From: Dactylonectria macrodidyma
Lineage: Eukaryota; Ascomycota; Sordariomycetes; Hypocreales; Nectriaceae
DNA: 64,000 nucleotides
Reading direction: 5' to 3'
Assembly (NCBI GenBank): GCA_020744425.1
Contig: JAGMUV010000023.1
Coordinates: 744,001 to 808,000, forward strand
In this document: piece by piece, positions 1-11,643 of the stretch
How positions within the stretch are numbered: the first letter of the stretch is position 1
How the letters are laid out: each line of letters opens with the position of its first letter
Translations under genes and position numbers: made by a program
The notes under the pieces: model-generated
Database searches by the model: none
What the model saw: the letters and a program-made list of their open reading frames with translations, nothing else
Told to the model about the DNA's origin: nothing

Positions 1-2115
1 AACTAAAGTAATTCACAAGCCAAGGCTATATAAATACTAAAGAATAAATTATTATTAGCGCCTATCTTAATTACTCTAAACCTATCTCCCAGTTATAAGG
101 AGGTCATTCTTATAGCTAATGCTAGTCTATTAGATTAGGGTTATATTCTTATACAAGTAGTAGATAGCAAACACTATCCAGTAAGATTTAAATCTAGTAT
201 ATAGACTTAGAATAAACGCAACTATAATACTATAAAAAGAGAATACTAAAGCATTCTACTTTTAATTAAACGGTTATGTATGCATTTATATAGAATTCAC
301 TTTATATTAGAGACAGACGCCTAAGTATTAGTCTATTAGCTTAATAGGAAAGGGATAGACATCCTAGGAGCGCTAGTTAATAGATAGATCAGTTACTTAC
401 TACTCTTTAACTTCATAGTCTAACACATACCTAGGATTAAGAACACAGTAGCTAATAGACTATCTAGAAAACCACTAAGCCTATCTAATTAACTAGACTA
501 AGAAGCTAAAGGGGATATCAAAGCCTTCATTAATTGACAATTAAACGCCATTATAGTTAACCCAGTAAAAACCTAGTAAAAACCTTAACTACTACTAGAA
601 TCACTAAAAGACGAATATACTAAAGAGTTAAGGGTCCTAAGGAGGTTCCTACAGACTTAGTAACGCCCTCAAAACATATTAGATAAAGCGTACGCATATC
701 TTCGCCTTAAAGCAAAAAGGTTCTTCCTCTATAAAGGAACCCTATAGTTACGAGCAACTTACCCAAACCGCAACCCTAAGCTAGTTATTAGAGATAAAGA
801 TATATAGAAGCATTTAATTAAATCATACTATAAAGACTATAAGCATTAAAGCCGAAAGAAAACCGTAGGACTCCTAAAAGAAAGATACTACTAGCCAAAC
901 CTCTATAAGGATATAAACACAGCTATCCTAGCCTATAAGATTTGCTAAATCCATAATACATAATGGGCTAGAGAACCTATAGTACCTACCAGACCTGGCT
1001 ATCCTATAATAAAGATTTATATAAACACTTAACATCTTAAGGAGTCTCAAAGCAAGAAGTACCTACTAGAAGCCAGATATAATCTCATTAGATGGATTAA
1101 AGCCGAAGCTCTAAAGTCACTCAAAGCCTCTTATATACACTCATTCTTAAAAAAGATCTTTTCTTACTTTAGAATACCTATAGCAGTTATTAATAACGGG
1201 TTAGAATGTTAATAAGGCCTTATAGACATTCTAAAAGACCTAAGTATACAGACTATATACATCTCTGCATATAATACTAAGGCAAACGGGTTAATTGAAT
1301 CAGGCTATAGTAATATTATGTCTTACATTAAGAAAATAGATACTCTAAGGACTGAGAATTGGTCAGTTAACCTCCCAGCCATTCTATTCGCAGATAGGGT
1401 ATTGCTAAGGGCATCCCATAGCTACACTTCTGTGTACTTACTATACGGGTATAAACCAGGTCTCCTATTAGAAGGGGATGCGCCTATATAGAAGATAATC
1501 CCTTAGGATAATATAAAAATATCTAATTAAATATTTATAGCCAGAATCCGCGCCCTTTCTTTCTTAGATAAGGACATAGAGATCGTAAGGCAAAGGGTTA
1601 CTAAGTTCAGAGAGAGGAAAGCAGTAAGGATAGATCAAGGATTTCCTCGCGCTTTAAGAAAAGCCCTACTAAAGGTTAGCGACTTAGTATTACAATATAA
1701 TAACCCCAGAAAAACCGACCTTTTTACAGCGGCTAAGTTCAAGCCCAGATAGCAGAGGCCATATAGGATCAAAACAGCCTCAGATAAAGGCTAGTACTAC
1801 CTAGAAACCCTAGATGGACTGCTACTTAGCATTACTTGCTATAGTGAACACCTTAAAGTGTTTTAATAGAACAAAGACGGCTAGTAGAGCCCGGATGATA
1901 ATTCTTCAGCTCTCTCTCACTAAGAGCGCCTTTTCTATAGCAATCCTTAAGCTAGATCAGTTAATCAAATGAATCAGGATAAAGAAACAGGCCTAGGAGA
2001 GAAGGATGGATTAAAAATAAGCCCCGAGGTTCCCTCTTAACTGACTAACACTAGTGCTAAGGAGGAAAGAAAACTGAAGATCTAACTCCTATATAGAGAT
2101 CAAGCCTGAAGAGAC
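1..2115 (+). mobile_element. RIP-degraded Ty3/Gypsy pol relic (RNase H and integrase), 5' end outside window
   Basis: One reading frame (codons starting at positions 1, 4, 7 and so on) runs from the window edge to about 2115 with no frameshift that I can see. It is broken by many TAG/TAA codons and some TGA. At the start it gives the RNase H part, including a SLL(D)xGYIL-like stretch where Trp has become TAG. RNase H continues at about 230-470 and ends in a DRLSRKP-like motif. Integrase follows at about 810-1500: a zinc-binding-like H/C region, a YLLEARY-like core, INNGLE where D-x-G is expected, and the catalytic-Glu motif KANGLIESG. The stops sit where Gln or Trp is expected, as C-to-T change at CpA on either strand would give. 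This identifies a Ty3/Gypsy element inactivated by RIP-like mutation. No LTR was recognised. Confidence 0.85.
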
Positions 2116-2639
2116 TAGTTCGAATCTCTTTAGGCGAGATAAGGGAGTAGGAAATAATAATAAGTCTAAAGTTTATACCTATTGTTATTTTAGGGAGGGG
2201 TATGGTATAGGAAGCAAGAAAAGACAAACAACCACCCCTACTAATATCCCAGCTAGTCAAAGGCCTTATAAATTTACAGCTCGAAAAATTGGACTTAAGA
2301 CTAAATAAGCATTAGAATCAACATACAAAACATATAAACCAGTTAATCAAATGACTCTAGAGCTATAAGATAAAGGAAAAGCTACAAAAGCTATACCCGC
2401 CTAGGATGGCGAGTTAGATATAGTACTATAGATAGATAAGCACACTTTATATAAGAGAAAAGTCAATCGCAAAAGAGCTAACTAATAGGACTCTATTTAT
2501 CTCACATTACTATAGCTAAGTCAAGCATTAAAGCTGCTAAATGAAGGAGTCTAGTATATAGGAGATAAGCTAAACCGGGTTAATTAACTGATCTAACCCC
2601 AAACCACTACTAATAGATTAAAACTGAAGACTTAAGCCT

Positions 2640-3440
2640 CAAAAAAGCCTATAGACTCATCCTAAGTAGCACACTTCTTAGCATTCTGGATGGCTTTATT
2701 GTAAAGGGACTCATCCTCCTAAGCTAAGGGGAATTCATTAGAAATGCGAGGGCAGCTCGCATAGTTAAGAATACTCACTGCCTAATCGTTAGGATTGATA
2801 GGACACTTCATATTAAACAGGAGGTTAAGAGAGGTACTAAAACTAGGTTTAGAAGCTAAATACTTACTAAGAAAAGACTATTTACACTAAGAATTAGCAT
2901 TCTAAATATAATTCATATATTTTCTATCTATAAACCCTAGGATAGATTAGTAAGCATAAAATGGCTATATATAATACTCTTTAGTTATAGAGTAATTTAA
3001 AGTGCTTAATTAAATATAGTACTTATAGAGCAGTGGATTTTAGTATCTAAAGAAGGCAATAATTAAAGCCTTCTTATACTTAGGTTAGTAAAGCAGTTCC
3101 TTAATAAAATACCTATAGGGGTGGCCTAAGTCAGTAGGAATATATACTAACTAAAGGGGCCGGTTAGAGATGTATTTTATTAAGTATTTTAAGACCGCAT
3201 TAGCCGTCTTATCCTCGCGAATCCAGGCTCGGATATGCCTCTTAGCGGAGTTAACATTAGGTAACTCTCCCTTGGGGGTGAACTCGATGAAGAGAGGGAG
3301 ACCGCTACAGTTAAGGGCTATGCATAAGCAAATCCAGATAGTAAAGTGCTTCTCGAACTATAGAACCATTAGATTAAATGGTCTTAGGCATAGAGGAATA
3401 CTTACTAATATGAAGCGAGCCTCCTTTTACTCCTTTTCGG
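2640..3440 (-). pseudogene. Decayed long frame, unidentified, minus strand of the transposon island
   Basis: Read on the minus strand, one frame continues for roughly 800 bases. It is interrupted only by TAG/TAA (and few other) stops at positions consistent with former Gln codons. Readable stretches include FEKHFTIWICLCIALN, then a PLFIEFTPKGELP-like segment, SAKRHIRAWIREDKTANAV and ISNRPL. After these the frame continues in low-GC sequence down to about 2640. I do not recognise the family. It lies opposite in orientation to the Gypsy pol relic and to the long frame further right, so it may belong to a different, nested element. A small open stretch on the other strand at 3170-3460 is the antisense of this frame. 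The upstream end is unclear. Confidence 0.45.
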
Positions 3441-4079
3441 TTAATAAAGTCTTATGGTAACTGTTCTAAGTCGAATTAGTATGAAGAGAGAATTCATCGC
3501 TTTCTAACTAACTAGCTGTATAGATGCGTATATTAGGAAGGGCTCCTTAACGGACCTTAGTAATGTCAGAAAGGTGGAAGTTAGAAGAAGCTATTACTAA
3601 TAAGTTAATTAAGTAATATTAATAAAGTGTAAAGAAGAAGAAAAAGGAAGGAAAGGAAAGAGAGAAAAGAAGTGTTTTAAGGTAAAGGAAATGCATGTAT
3701 TAAGATTAATGCGTGTTAGGTGAATCACAGCCAGTAGGGAAAACAAATAACCTCCCGCAGCCTAAGACTTTAAAAAGCCATTTCTCTTTCTTCTCTTTCT
3801 CTTTAGTATAACTTAACCTCTCTTCTTATAATAGCTACTATTCCTAGAACTCATTGCCTTCTAACTATAACTGTTTAGCGCATTCATTTAATTAAACGCC
3901 GCTCTTAAACTAATCTGGATAACGCCCTTAGAAACCCTCTTTCTTTTCAGCTTAGCTTTCACCTCTAACCTCTCTCCGCTGCCTGCTATAAGAACCTCAT
4001 CACTATAACCTTCTGCTCCCTAATCTCTTTACTTCTCTAAACCACTTATCTGCCTTCATTTCCTACTTACCTTACTAAT

Positions 4080-6554
4080 GCTCATAAGCTTACGCTACCT
4101 AGTCTTAAAAAACCTATCCCCAAAACCTTACTACTAACTATAGCAAAACCCCCCCTCTTTAACCATAACCCTCTATTTCCTTTATCTTACCATTATTATA
4201 ACATTAGGTTACTAAACGACTTTATAATTCATTTGATCGAACAATTTACTACCGAACGACCTCCTTTTAACCTAGCCTTCTTCCGAACGAATCCTCCACT
4301 CTTCCTCCTGCCAGACGCCTTCACTATAAGCAGCCCCATTGACGACAAACAAACCTACTTCCTGCTAAAGGCTCATTCCGCCTAAAGCAAGGAAATCGCT
4401 ATCATTAACCATAGAAAGGGATCATTCTACTACACTTTAGAAATATCCCTAGCTAAGTAGCTAAAGGAGATTCTAATTAATTAACCAGCCTTATTACACC
4501 CTTATATAGAATGGCCTGAGTCTAATAAGGAAAGGACAATTAATATACATAGTGACTATAAAGACTTTAAGTTCATAAAGGCTATACTAGTATGACCTTT
4601 ATATAAAGATAATGTAATGCCCTTTAGAGTATCTTAGAAAGAGCATACTCTTCGCCTCTAGGACCTTTATAAGAAGCTGTGGGATAGCGCTTAGGCTAGT
4701 GAGGAAGGACTCAGAGACTTCCTAACTATAATCACATATAGACTAAAGGATATTATTATAGTATTTCTAACCCTACTTTTAGATAATGCTCTTATAGTTA
4801 TAATAAATCTACTTAAAAAGATAATAGATCTAGTTAATCGAATATACAAGTGCCTGCTCCCTAAGGACCTTATTACTAAATACACGCTGAACTCTTACTA
4901 TGACTCCAGCCGCTACACTATTAAGCAAGATATCTTCAACCAGCGTTTTATAGTTAGCCTAATTAACTATAAAGACTTCTACTAAGCATCATACATCTTC
5001 GACCAACGCTCTAGCCAAGTCTTCTACTATAATACCCTTAGAGGCCGCACTTTACTCAACTGCTAGAAAGCATTTACTTGCGCCTAGCGCCTCGTCTTAA
5101 CTGAAATGGGTTATCCCTATGACTTTAACATCTTCTACACTCCTATAGCTAATCAACCAGGTAGTTTTAAATGCGGATACTTAACTATTTACCTTACGTT
5201 CTTAAACTTATAAAGTATGACTAGAGCTATAAGACTTAGGGTCTATCTATATGCAAATCCATCTTCAGTAACTCTAAACACTAGGAAGCGACTAGTAGAA
5301 GGGGAATACGCCCTCTTATAAAGAGATTAGTTCGTCAGTCTATTTAATCAATCGCTCAAGCCATCCAAAATCACTCTCTCTATTAGCTAGGAGCGGGTCA
5401 AGACCTGGTTCTTAATAGCTATTCGTAATAAACTTAGGTTTAGAAACATCACTATTACTAAACATAGGCATAGTAGGGCAGTATCCTCTATGCCCTTCTC
5501 TTACTATCCTATTTACAGTTAGCCGCCTAAAGGACCTACTATTATCCTTACTAAACTAGGCGGCTACTAGCTAATCCGCTAGACTGACTTTCCTACTACT
5601 AGGAACTAGACTAAGGACTTTCGATTAATAATCACACTTACTAATACTATGACGTTCAGGGAGTCCGTCACCCTTCCTAAACTAAGCCAAATTGTCAAGA
5701 CCCCTAACCTACCCGAATCCTATATAACCGCTCTACGCACTCTTAATGCTGACTAAGAACTTATCGGCCAATTAGTATAAGACCTAGAGCCAGCGGTGAC
5801 CTTAAAATCCTGACGCCCTAGAACTCCTCTAATTCCACTATTCACTTCCGAACCCAGCTTAAGTATCACGGATTCATTTAATCGGATAGTTCTGCCTTAT
5901 ATAACCCCTACTCTAGCGGCCAGTGAGGACTATAGTAACTCTAATGATTCGAATGAAGGGGCCGTTGATAAGAAGCGGAAGAAGACCGGCAAGGATGTTA
6001 TTATAAAACGGGCATTACTAAAGAAGAAGGCTAATAGTCGAATTATTCGCGCTAATAATCACACTAAGGCTATTCCTGACTGAGCACTTATAGATAGAAT
6101 TAAAGGAGTCTATATTACCAAACCGATAGCCAAAGAAGCTGCAGAAGCGGCGAAGAAGAACGATGTTAATACCCCTGCTTATATTATGACTATACGTACT
6201 GCTAGGTCTCTCCATTTACTCCCAGCCCCTCGCCAATAGATGTATGCAATTGATCGAACGGGAAGCCTTACTACTTTCATCCCGAATGGTCTGATTTCCC
6301 TGTCTTAATAGGACGCTATTACGGATACCTTAAGGTCAAGATTAGCTCCTCCTCCTCCCGCCAGGCCCTCTCGGGCTGATCGCGCTACTGTACGCGAATT
6401 GACTCGCACTTTGCCTCTAAGACCTGCCCGAGGATCACTGCCGCCGTCTGCCTCCGCGCCTACTGGACTTACTAACGTATCTCGATCGTCCAATTCGCCA
6501 AGGGATACCACTCGATCGAATACTTCCCGGTCTCCTCGTACACCCTGTGGTTGA
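4080..6554 (+). pseudogene. Decayed long frame (about 780 codons or more), unidentified element protein with basic Pro-rich C-terminus
   Basis: A single frame (codon starts divisible by three) can be followed from about 4080 to a TGA at 6552-6554 without a detectable indel. More than twenty TAG, TAA or TGA codons interrupt it, nearly all where CAG/CAA, CGA or TGG would give Gln, Arg or Trp. Readable parts include TEMGYPYDFNIFYTPIANQ at about 5100 and FRESVTLPKLSQIVKTPNLP at about 5650. A Lys-rich stretch (KKRKKTGKDV) lies near 5960, and an Arg/Pro/Ser-rich tail spans 6340-6545. The 3' part is less AT-rich than the rest. I do not recognise the family. It could be a gag-like or first ORF of a retroelement, or a cargo gene trapped in the island. 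It is not expressible as it stands. Confidence 0.5.
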
Positions 6555-7844
6555 TTTTACTAAAGAGTTCTTATTGCGGCCACCTCTGCGACTTTGCCTA
6601 CTGTCCTCGATACGACCTTAGTGCTTAGGTTCCCTTCAGACCCTCTCTTACAATCACCATAATCTCAGAAGAATAAATACAAGCTAGATTCTAGTTAATC
6701 AACTACGCTTAGATATTAGACTCATGTATATTATCTTTCTTTTCTTATTATTTCCTTTATTTATTAGGGCTCTTCTTCTCTTTATTATCCACAGTCTCTA
6801 GGCTTATAGGGACAAAGCGCTAACCGCGTAGAGAGGAATGTGTCAGAGCTGAGGGCCTACTAGCTAGAATAGCCCGGACATTTTAATTAGCCGACTAATT
6901 TAAGTACTGGTCTTAATAAAGCTATCGATAAGGATAACAGGAGTTAGTCTGAGATAAAAGGCAGAGATAACTCAGATACAGATAGCAATTAATCATATTC
7001 TTACTTACCTTTATTTTTAAGTTATTAAATTGTTTTTAATGTTATTATAATGAATTTTATTTAATTAACTGGAATATCTGATTTATTTTCTAGCCAGCCG
7101 CTTGATTGCAGCTCTGGCCCTCCTTTTGTCTGTTTTGTTTTGTGAGTCTTGTCCACCCTCGCTCTGCTACGCATCCCGCCTACCCTACTGCATCCATCAC
7201 TTCGGGTGGTGGTGTCCCTCTTGTCCCCCTGCCCAACACACTACTTGCCCTTCTAGCTGCCAAAGCGGATTTCAATTCACTCAAAGCTTGAGTATACATA
7301 TATATAATATAATCTCTTTACTCTCTCTTAGAAGTTATGAACTATTTTATTTATCATGTCTTGAGTAAATAATCCCACTTAGACGAGAATCCAACATTCG
7401 GGTATAATTGATGCCTGCCATATCGCGTCGGACCTTCTCCATTAGGAAAATCACGACTTCGCGGCTGCGGGATTTGCAATCCTTTTTTGTAGCATAAAAT
7501 GTGGTTCTCGCAGCAAACAAAGCTCCAGCGCCCCCATTCGCACCATTTGGCCCGTGATGACGTGCTCATTGCAAGGGTCGACTTTGGGATTTTCTCATCC
7601 GATGCAGTGGTTATTGTGGATTCTTGTTACCAGTTAAGGAAGCTGAAACGAACATCCTCTGATTGTGACTCCACGTCGGCGGGAACCGTTCGTATCAAAA
7701 TATGAAATGCGACGCTGACAAGGTGTTGAGTGTAGCAAGATGCAATTGAGTGGAATATAAAGTAGAGGATGATAGGACGTCAGATTGAAAACCCAGCATT
7801 CTTGTCTGTCCCTGGGGTCTCGGCCGATGTGACACACCTTCGTC
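6555..7844. other. Edge of the AT-rich island and transporter promoter region
   Basis: 6555-7080 is still AT-rich and repeat-like with no readable frame. Base composition changes sharply at about 7080-7100, where ordinary GC content begins. 7100-7844 has only short chance ORFs on both strands and probably contains the promoter and 5' leader of the transporter starting at 7845. No convincing TATA box was picked out. Confidence 0.5.
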
Positions 7845-9437
7845 ATGGCCGAAATCACTGGAAAAGAATCCATTGAGCCAGCACCCAAAGGAGTCGAGGA
7901 ATCAACTTCTGCCACAAATTCAGAGAAAGATCAGCCTACCGAAACATCGCCAGTAGTTGATCTCAAAAAGAATGTCCACATCACTGGCGCAGATGCGGCT
8001 CTTGACCTACTCAACGAAACAGGCGGCATCAGCCAACCTCTCGATGACCAAGCCAACAAGCGGCTCCTTCGCCGCATCGACTTCCACATCATGCCTCTGA
8101 TCTGCATCGTCTACTTTCTGCAATATATCGACAAGACAGCCATCTCATACGCGAGCGTCACCGGCATCATCCAGTCCACCGGCCTAGTGGGCAATCAGTT
8201 CAACTGGGTCGCGTCCATCTTCTTCTTCGGCCAGCTAGCCTTCGAGTTTCCGACAATCCGGCTGCTTCAGATGTTCCCGCTCGCTAAATATGTCTCCGTC
8301 AATGTCACGCTATGGGGCACGACCCTTGCCTGCATGGCTGCATGCACGAACTATTCTGGCCTCTTGGCTTGCCGCTTCTTCCTTGGCGTTCTAGAAGCCG
8401 CGATTGTTCCGGCCTGGGTTTTATTTACGTCGCAGTGGTACACCAAAGAAGAGCAGGCCTTCCGTGTGGGTATCTGGTTCTCCGTCTGCGGAATGGCGCA
8501 AATGTTTGGAGGATACTTTGCTTATGGAGTTGCCAAACACGTTGGCGGTGACCCAGATGCCGCTCTTCGCGGATGGCAAGTCATCTTCTTGTTCCTAGGA
8601 CTTCTCACAGCCCTCATCGGAATAGCATTCTGGTTTATCATGCCAGATTCTCCAGCCGTCGCCAGTTTCTTGACTAAGGAACAAAAGGGTCAACACCTGG
8701 CTCGAATCCGCGGCAACGAGCAGGGCATCGGATCTCAGACGTTCAAATGGAGTCAGGTCAAAGAGGCACTGATCGATCCCATGACCTGGCTGTACGCTTT
8801 CTGGATCTTTGCCGCCAACATTCCCAACTCCATCGCGACCAGCTTCGGCAACATCCTGGTCAAGGGCATGGGCTACACGGGCGAGGAGTCTCTGCTGCTA
8901 GTAACGCCTCTAGGGGCTTGGGAAATTGTCGCCTTGATTGGTCTGACGTATGCCGCGATGAAGACGAGACAGCGACTCTACTTTTGTGTTCTTGGACACA
9001 TTCCCGCTGTCATTGGCGCCATCTTGATGGCAACTACAGAGAAGGTCCCCGCGCTGATCGGATATTACACCAGTGGTGGAATTCCAATCGGCTGGACCAC
9101 GATTCTCGGACTCCAAAGCTCCAACGTCGCCGGTTCCACAAAGAAGATCACTGTTGCCTGTATTGGAACTATCGCGTATACGATTGGCAACATCATCTCG
9201 CCGCACACGTTCCAGGCACGCGATGCCCCGAGATATCTCCCAGCAAAGATCTCTATCTGCATCATCTACTTCTTGTGCACTCTTGATCTACTTCTCATGA
9301 GATGGGTCTTTGAACGACGAAATAAGCAGCGGGAAGCTGAGAAGGCGGTACAAGGTGGTCAAGCCAACGTGGAGGACAACCACGAGTTCCTGGATCTCAC
9401 AGACCTGGAGAACAGGGAGTTCCGGTATGAGCTGTAG
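7845..9437 (+). CDS. MFS transporter, anion:cation symporter (allantoate/nicotinate permease) family
   Basis: An intronless frame of 530 residues. The N-terminal ~75 residues are polar and cytosolic. About twelve hydrophobic segments follow, beginning at FHIMPLICIVYFLQYIDKTA. That opening, with D-K-T-A in TM1, is typical of the fungal Dal5/Tna1-type ACS branch of the major facilitator superfamily, as is SIFFFGQLAFEFP in TM2. A central cytoplasmic loop (EQKGQHLARIRGNEQG) separates two six-helix halves. The end is a hydrophilic, acidic tail. Substrates of the family are organic anions such as allantoate, nicotinate, pantothenate or ureidosuccinate; the substrate here is not known. It is the first intact gene right of the RIP island and precedes the enoyl reductase in the same direction. 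It may import or export the cluster's substrate or product (inference). Confidence 0.9.
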   Translation: MAEITGKESIEPAPKGVEESTSATNSEKDQPTETSPVVDLKKNVHITGADAALDLLNETGGISQPLDDQANKRLLRRIDFHIMPLICIVYFLQYIDKTAISYASVTGIIQSTGLVGNQFNWVASIFFFGQLAFEFPTIRLLQMFPLAKYVSVNVTLWGTTLACMAACTNYSGLLACRFFLGVLEAAIVPAWVLFTSQWYTKEEQAFRVGIWFSVCGMAQMFGGYFAYGVAKHVGGDPDAALRGWQVIFLFLGLLTALIGIAFWFIMPDSPAVASFLTKEQKGQHLARIRGNEQGIGSQTFKWSQVKEALIDPMTWLYAFWIFAANIPNSIATSFGNILVKGMGYTGEESLLLVTPLGAWEIVALIGLTYAAMKTRQRLYFCVLGHIPAVIGAILMATTEKVPALIGYYTSGGIPIGWTTILGLQSSNVAGSTKKITVACIGTIAYTIGNIISPHTFQARDAPRYLPAKISICIIYFLCTLDLLLMRWVFERRNKQREAEKAVQGGQANVEDNHEFLDLTDLENREFRYEL

Positions 9438-10205
9438 AAGATCAATGAGGAACCTGTCTGGTACTCTGTTTCTCGGTATTGTCTCGGTACATTGCGTCTC
9501 TCACGTCAGAGGGTTGGTGTATCATTGCTGAAGGGTGGGTTCAAGACACAAATGAGTTGCAACCTACCAGGCCGGGATCTTCGGACCTAAGGATCAGTGT
9601 TTCCAAGGACATATCCTGAGACAATGCAGCGCTGAACTTGCCATAGATAATACACATAATCAACTCTCTACTCAATCATCCCATTGCTTTGAAAAGGCCG
9701 TCACTATGTGGCTGAATAATTGTTGATTACATCATAGGCCCCGCGTCACGGTGAAGTGTGAGGTTTTCATCCCACCAGGGACGCTTACAAATCCTAATTA
9801 GCTTCGCCCGTCCAGTTTAGTGCGGGTTACTACAAACAAGCTTGGACAGTCCTTGACCGCTATTCATCAGTCTAGATGAGGTATTTAGATCCACTGCTCT
9901 GAGACTGAAGCCGAGGTATTTGTGGATCGTTGGTACGATAACACAAAGTGGGCCTTGGCTGATCCCATCGCGTCCCGTTTGAGCCTACCAGACGTTAAAA
10001 AAATTGCAGAATAGTGAAGCCTGAAACTGGGCCGACGGAGATATTTGTCATCGCGGGCTCCACGGAGAAGTCAACGCCAAGTGTCGCAGCTCAAATCGTA
10101 AGTTTATATAACATTAGTGACAGCACCTAGAAAGACGACTATGATCTAGCAAAAACAATTCAAGATACCCAACATCACATTATACCCCACCATTCAGCTC
10201 TCATC
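9438..10205. other. Intergenic: transporter 3' region and enoyl-reductase promoter
   Basis: No coding frame is supported. A TATA-like TTTATATAAC lies near 10105-10114, about 95 bases upstream of the enoyl reductase start, followed by a C/A-rich leader. Several CGG triplets at 10030-10065 could be Zn2Cys6 half-sites, but no clean inverted pair was seen. Confidence 0.4.
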
Positions 10206-11249
10206 ATGGCCACACAGAAAGCAATCGTCGTCACCTCTCCCCAAAAGGCGGAGTTGGTCACCGACAGACCTATCCCCGCTCTACGCGACGATTATATCCT
10301 CGTCAAGACCGTCAACGTCGCCCTCAACCCCACAGACTGGAAGCACATCAAGTGGTTGGCCCCCAAAGGCGCCTTGGTCGGATGCGACTACGCCGGCACC
10401 GTCGAGGCGGTTGGCAAGGACGTGAAGAAGCCCTTCAAGAAAGGTGATCGCGTCTGTGGTTTCGCCCATGGTGGAAACGCCGTTCAGCATGAGGACGGAG
10501 CTTTTGCCGAGTACATCGTCGTCAAGGGCGATGTCCAGGTGCTCATTCCTGACAGCCTGAGCTTTCAGGAAGCGTCAACGCTCGGCGTTGGAATCTCCAC
10601 AGTCGGTCAGGGCCTGTACCAGAGCCTGAAGCTGAACCTTCCTACAGAGCCGATCAAGGAGTCGGTTCCCATTCTGATTTACGGCGGATCGACCGCTACC
10701 GGAACTCTGGCCATTCAGTTTGCCAAGCTCTCCGGATACGAGGTTATCACAACCTGTTCCCCTCACAACTTTGATCTTGTCAAGTCCCTCGGCGCCGACA
10801 AGGTCTTCGACTATCGTTCCGCAGACGCCGCGGCCGAGATTCGCAAATACACCAACAACAACCTCAAATACGTCTTCGACACCATTTCTCTCGAGGCCAG
10901 CGCCAAGTTCTCCGACGAAGCCCTTTCTACTGAGGGCGGCGAGTACAGCGCTTTGCTGCCCATCAGCATCGAGCGAGCCAACGTCAATGACCGATCGACA
11001 CTAGCCTACACCGTCGTTGGGGAGGAATTCCTCTTCGGCAAGACTCCCTACCCCGCGAAGCCCGAAGATAAGGAATTCGCCATTACTTTCTGGGACTTGG
11101 CCATCAAGCTGGTGGGTGAGGGCAAGGTCAAGGTGCACAAGCCTAGCGTTCAGCCTGGGGGCCTGAAGGGTGTGCTCGAGGGACTGCAATTGATGAGTGA
11201 AGACAAAGTCAGTGGAGAGAAACTTGTTTATAATGTAGCAAGCGATTGA
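10206..11249 (+). CDS. Trans-acting enoyl reductase / zinc-independent medium-chain dehydrogenase (LovC-like)
   Basis: An intronless 347-residue protein of the medium-chain dehydrogenase/quinone-reductase superfamily. VNVALNPTDWKHI near residue 40 and LVGCDYAGTVEAVG near residue 60 are the hallmark substrate-side motifs of fungal trans-enoyl reductases (LovC, ApdC and TenC type). The Rossmann nucleotide site reads YGGSTATGTLAIQFAKL at about residues 159-175. The Cys/His zinc ligands of true alcohol dehydrogenases are not apparent. Members normally reduce enoyl intermediates on a partner highly reducing polyketide synthase whose own ER domain is dead, using NADPH. No PKS is visible in the window, so the partner is elsewhere, lost, or the enzyme acts alone on a small enone. 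It faces the aldo-keto reductase tail to tail. Confidence 0.85.
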   Translation: MATQKAIVVTSPQKAELVTDRPIPALRDDYILVKTVNVALNPTDWKHIKWLAPKGALVGCDYAGTVEAVGKDVKKPFKKGDRVCGFAHGGNAVQHEDGAFAEYIVVKGDVQVLIPDSLSFQEASTLGVGISTVGQGLYQSLKLNLPTEPIKESVPILIYGGSTATGTLAIQFAKLSGYEVITTCSPHNFDLVKSLGADKVFDYRSADAAAEIRKYTNNNLKYVFDTISLEASAKFSDEALSTEGGEYSALLPISIERANVNDRSTLAYTVVGEEFLFGKTPYPAKPEDKEFAITFWDLAIKLVGEGKVKVHKPSVQPGGLKGVLEGLQLMSEDKVSGEKLVYNVASD

Positions 11250-11643
11250 AATTGTAATGTATTAGTGGACAGCTAGAATGTCATTGGAAGTTGATGCTAT
11301 TTTTATCCCGAGACATGGCGGCTGCGAAGCGTCAGCACTAGCGATTATCAGATCTTCGGCAACATGCACGTCAGATCTTTTATCAAACAATCATGCAAAC
11401 GCTATAATGAGATTAAAAAGCCAATGGTCTATTCCTCTACAGTCGGGCGGCCGTTCAACTTCCGTTAATGTTGCGCTCTATCTCCAAGCCACCACCACGT
11501 CAATGCACGCCACTATCACAACGTCACTTCGAAAGCAGTGCTGTGTGATAAATCCGATTCGTATTTCAACTAGAATATACAGTTCCATCAGTATGCAGCT
11601 AGGTGCACAGCCCAGGCACAACAGCGTCATCATCTCTCATCAT

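Noticed and set aside
3170..3460. 96-codon plus-strand frame in the transposon island
   Set aside because: It is the antisense of the decayed minus-strand frame, which reads coherently.
1..7080. Starship captain (DUF3435) or other large cargo element
   Set aside because: Considered for the two unidentified frames, but no tyrosine-recombinase motif was recognised. Only the Gypsy relic is supported.
8747..9286. 179-codon plus-strand frame inside the first transporter
   Set aside because: Alternative frame of an intact MFS gene; His/Arg-rich shadow composition.
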